From: Tanytarsus gracilentus
Lineage: Eukaryota; Arthropoda; Insecta; Diptera; Chironomidae
DNA: 64,000 nucleotides
Direction of reading: 5' to 3'
Assembly: GCA_038502055.1 (NCBI GenBank)
Contig: JAXRKN010000044.1
Span: 6,704,501-6,768,500, forward strand
Shown here one piece after another: positions 61,315 to 64,000 of this stretch. Position 1 is the first letter of the stretch. The number at the start of each line of letters is the position of its first letter. Both the position numbers and the translations under genes were made by a program. Below the pieces are notes generated by a model. The model had not been told where the DNA came from. It was given only the letters and a program-made list of their open reading frames with translations, and ran no database searches.

Positions 61315-64000
61315 CTAAACATCAATTATAACTTTATCGACTTTCCTCTCACTATCGGAATCACTGTCTGTCATTAGTTTGACATCCTTCTCTCTATAAA
61401 TAATATTTTCACCATTGACATTGTTATTAGCGTCATTACTGTTCGTATTTATGCGTGTGGCATTCAACTCGAGGCCACAGAACGACGTGAAAATGTCCAA
61501 ATTTTTGCCATTACCGCGGAGGAATGAGAAGTGAAGCTCATTATGTTCTCGAAGCTTTTCGACGCTGTCAATTGAGAAATCACAATGTTCACATTTGTGC
61601 GCACGCTGTTGACTGCTCACAACATTATGATATTGTAAGTGATTTTTAAGCACATCCATTGATGTCGCTTGGAATGGACAATAGAGACACTTTTCATGTA
61701 TTTTATTCTCACTCGACTCCCTTCTCGACGGCTCCGAGTTTTTAACAATCCAAATTTCATCATTGGCATCGTCATAGCCGTGCTTTAATGTCTCCAATTC
61801 AGGATTTGAATATTCAAGAGATTTCTTATATTTTGCCATCATCTCTTTGGTTTTCTCTTGATAGTATGAAGTGTGCACTGTACTGTGCGACTTGACACTT
61901 GTCTCCTCATTCGAAGAGAACGAACAATGCTCGCATTTATGAGTGGATGTTGTCTCGTGAAGCTTAATGTGAGTGAGAATGTCACGCGGTGACAAATACC
62001 ACGTTGGACACATTGGACAGAAATGCATAAACTTTTCACTCGAATTTGCCATCTGCTCCGAATTCGATAACGACGAAATTTCCGGATTATGAATTGTCAA
62101 TGGAATGTCATTGATGTCGTCAAGACTTCCAGTTCCGGTGGCCGCATGCATTTTCATATGTTGATTCAGTAAGTGACGCTTTGAGACATTGTAAGAGCAA
62201 TATTTACACTGGTAACTTTCACTACGACTAGGCTTATGAAATGATGAATGATATTGGAATTGTGACTTTGAGTCTGTCTCATATGGACACATTTCGCATT
62301 TGTAGCGCTTATTTTTCTGGCCACTGACACCCCCAAAATCTCCTCCCGTTGATGGCACGTAAATGGCATTCGATGGTATTTCCGATTCAACCTTGTCGAG
62401 ATGATCATCGCCACTATTTATTTCCACCTTGAGCATCGATGCAAGGGACATTTCCTTATTTTGATTGTCAACGAGTTGATGTGAGATTTCATTAGATGTC
62501 GATTGAGATGGCGATGATAGAATTGTCGCAACATTTGGTGTCATGACAAGCGTAGGCATTCGTTGTGGAAGTATGATGGGCTTAAAGCCATTATCAATGT
62601 TTGATGTGGTCAATTGTGCATGATGTAAGCCGTCGACCGTTCCTATCGACGACGACGACGATGTTGGTATTTGCATGAACTTGTGTTGAATTTGATGTTG
62701 TTGTGGACGAGCGGGCGGTTTATCGCTTTTCGGTCCACCCGTCTCGATGCGAATGTCCCCATTGTGCTTTAAACGGCAATGACGCTAAAATTGATTGATT
62801 CGAAATTAGATTATTTGGTGCGTGACTAGATTATGATCTCAAGGGTTGATTGTTCAAATTAAATTTTTGCAAACCCCTGAGATCACATTTTTGTGTTAAT
62901 ATTTTTTAATAAACCAAAACCATTTTTTTAACTCTCGATTAAAAATAAATGTTCTAATAAATATTTTTTAGAAATTAAGTAAAGTGAGTGTGAAGAATGA
63001 AGTGAATTTTGAATTTATTTATTTTCGGCAATAATAAATGAATTTAGCTACCAGAGAGAGGAATTAATTGACATTTAAAACCATAACTACCCAATTAAAA
63101 TTTCTATTCACAGAATTTTCCTCTCAATTTCGCACCACAACCGTTAAATTATGAAAAATTATTGCAGAGAAAATTTAGTGCAGATAACTTAACGATTCAG
63201 CATCGAATTTATTTCGAATTTAAAAATATTTCATAGAATTTTGTTATCAGACGCTGAACCTTTCTCCGTTTAAAAAAAGAGTTGTTAATAATTAAAGTGT
63301 AAATAAAAAAAATAATCTTTTGAATCCTGATTGTCGCATGATGACTGATGATTTTTTTTTGTAAAAACGTTGGAAATCCTAATTAGAAAACATTGAAAAT
63401 AATTTTTCCCTACGAGTCGAATGGTTTCGGATTTTTCAAATACAAATGAAATTACAAAATGGACACAAAATTCTAGCTGCACATTTAGGAAATTCTTCGA
63501 AAATGTGCAGCCAGTGAAGGAAAGCTAGGAATTGGAAATTTTGGGATTTTGGAAACACAACGAAAGAGAGAGAGAGAGTTTCTTTTTGTTAGTAAATACC
63601 TGAATAACATGCTTCCAGTTAGAAACTTGACCACAATGCCCGCAACGAAAACTTCCTTTGACCGAACTATTACTATTATTCGGCGAATTCGTCTCCGGCA
63701 TACCATTATTATTTTTAGCAACGTCAAGTGATGACGCCGGTGTCAAGAGAGTGTTTTGGGAATTGAAATTGAGTGTTTGGTGTGAGTTTGACGCGTTTGG
63801 ATTGCTAGCTTGATTGCTACCACCACCACCAAGAGTTATAGATAAATTTCGATTATGAACATTTGCTGTACCCGCCGAGTGACCGTTCAGCAAGTTACTC
63901 ATGATCTGGAAAGGCATTTGAATGGGCAAGGGGGCGGGTGGACCCAACTCGAGGGTGTGAACAGTTTGCTGCTGCTTGGGTGCTTCTTGTGGAGTTCCGT
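61315..64000 (-). CDS. C2H2 zinc-finger protein, possibly charlatan/REST-like; 5' partial
   Basis: Two exons are visible: 64000-63600 (open to the window edge) and 62784-61315, separated by an 815-bp phase-0 intron with donor GTATTT and acceptor TTTTAG. The first exon is Gln/Asn/Ser/Pro-rich and ends inside a finger, CGHCGQVSNWKHVIQ, completed by RHCRLKH in the next exon. Six more C2H2 fingers follow: a pair at 62298-62146 (CEMC...H, CKYC...H), a pair at 62019-61873 (CPMC...H, CEHC...H) and a pair at 61689-61531 (CLYC...H, CEHC...H), with long linkers between pairs. The tail is acidic and Ser-rich (TDSDSDSERK). This arrangement and the C-x2-C-P/S-Y/F finger style recall the insect neural regulator charlatan and vertebrate REST, but I am not sure, so no symbol is given. 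Probably a DNA-binding nuclear protein. Confidence 0.82.
62785..63599 (-). other. Intron of the zinc-finger gene
   Basis: 815 bp, donor GTATTTAC and acceptor TTTTAG on the minus strand. It contains the inverted-repeat element at 62834-62885 and a GA microsatellite near 63563-63578; nothing coding is recognised. Confidence 0.8.
62834..62885. repeat. 52-bp inverted repeat in the zinc-finger intron
   Basis: TGATCTCAAGGGTT (62834-62847) and its counterpart, reading TGATCTCAGGGGTT on the other strand (62872-62885), match at 13 of 14 bases around a 24-bp A/T-rich centre. The size and AGGGTT-like ends suggest a small MITE. Confidence 0.5.

Overview
This is AT-rich (roughly 30% G+C by eye) animal DNA. 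Intron-split genes, many introns of 52-67 bp, dipteran-style proteins (Trim9, FIG4, a GH18 protein with peritrophin-type chitin-binding domains) and abundant short AT-rich repeats point to an insect, most likely a nematoceran fly such as a chironomid midge. The order-level call is inferred from the protein families; no species marker is visible. There are no prokaryotic features, CRISPR arrays, rRNA or convincing tRNA genes.

Layout. Positions 1-21803 hold no recognisable exon and read as intron (or downstream DNA) of Trim9, whose first coding exon lies at 21804-22610 on the minus strand and ends in a clean splice donor. Positions 22611-42957 are a 20 kb non-coding interval between Trim9 and a divergently oriented plus-strand gene. 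At 43059-48186 a seven-exon gene encodes a secreted protein of about 1419 residues: signal peptide, one GH18 (chitinase-fold) domain with degenerate active-site residues, a Thr/Ser mucin region made of three unrelated in-frame minisatellites, and five CBM14 chitin-binding domains. Positions 48268-57615 are non-coding. At 57616-60304 a five-exon gene encodes the phosphoinositide phosphatase FIG4 with an intact CX5R loop. Its 3' end converges on a minus-strand C2H2 zinc-finger gene (61315 to beyond 64000) whose first visible finger is split by an 815-bp intron and whose 5' end is outside the window.

The genes do not form a pathway. FIG4 (endolysosomal PI(3,5)P2 turnover), Trim9 (neuronal E3 ligase) and the zinc-finger protein (probable transcriptional regulator) are conserved cellular genes. 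The GH18/CBM14 mucin looks like a lineage-specific peritrophic-matrix or cuticle protein, and GATA motifs near its TATA box would fit gut expression.

The less expected content is: (1) the GH18 pseudoenzyme fused to a repeat-expanded mucin and five chitin-binding modules; (2) a 73-bp near-perfect palindrome with an exact 8-bp target-site duplication, a minimal hAT-type MITE; (3) a dispersed family of short AT-rich elements with inverted ends resembling CAAGGGATGGAAAC; (4) five exact and three diverged copies of the pol III B-box sequence GGTTCGAATCC in a shared A-rich context without tRNA genes; (5) a second dispersed motif, ATAGCTCCGCTAT.
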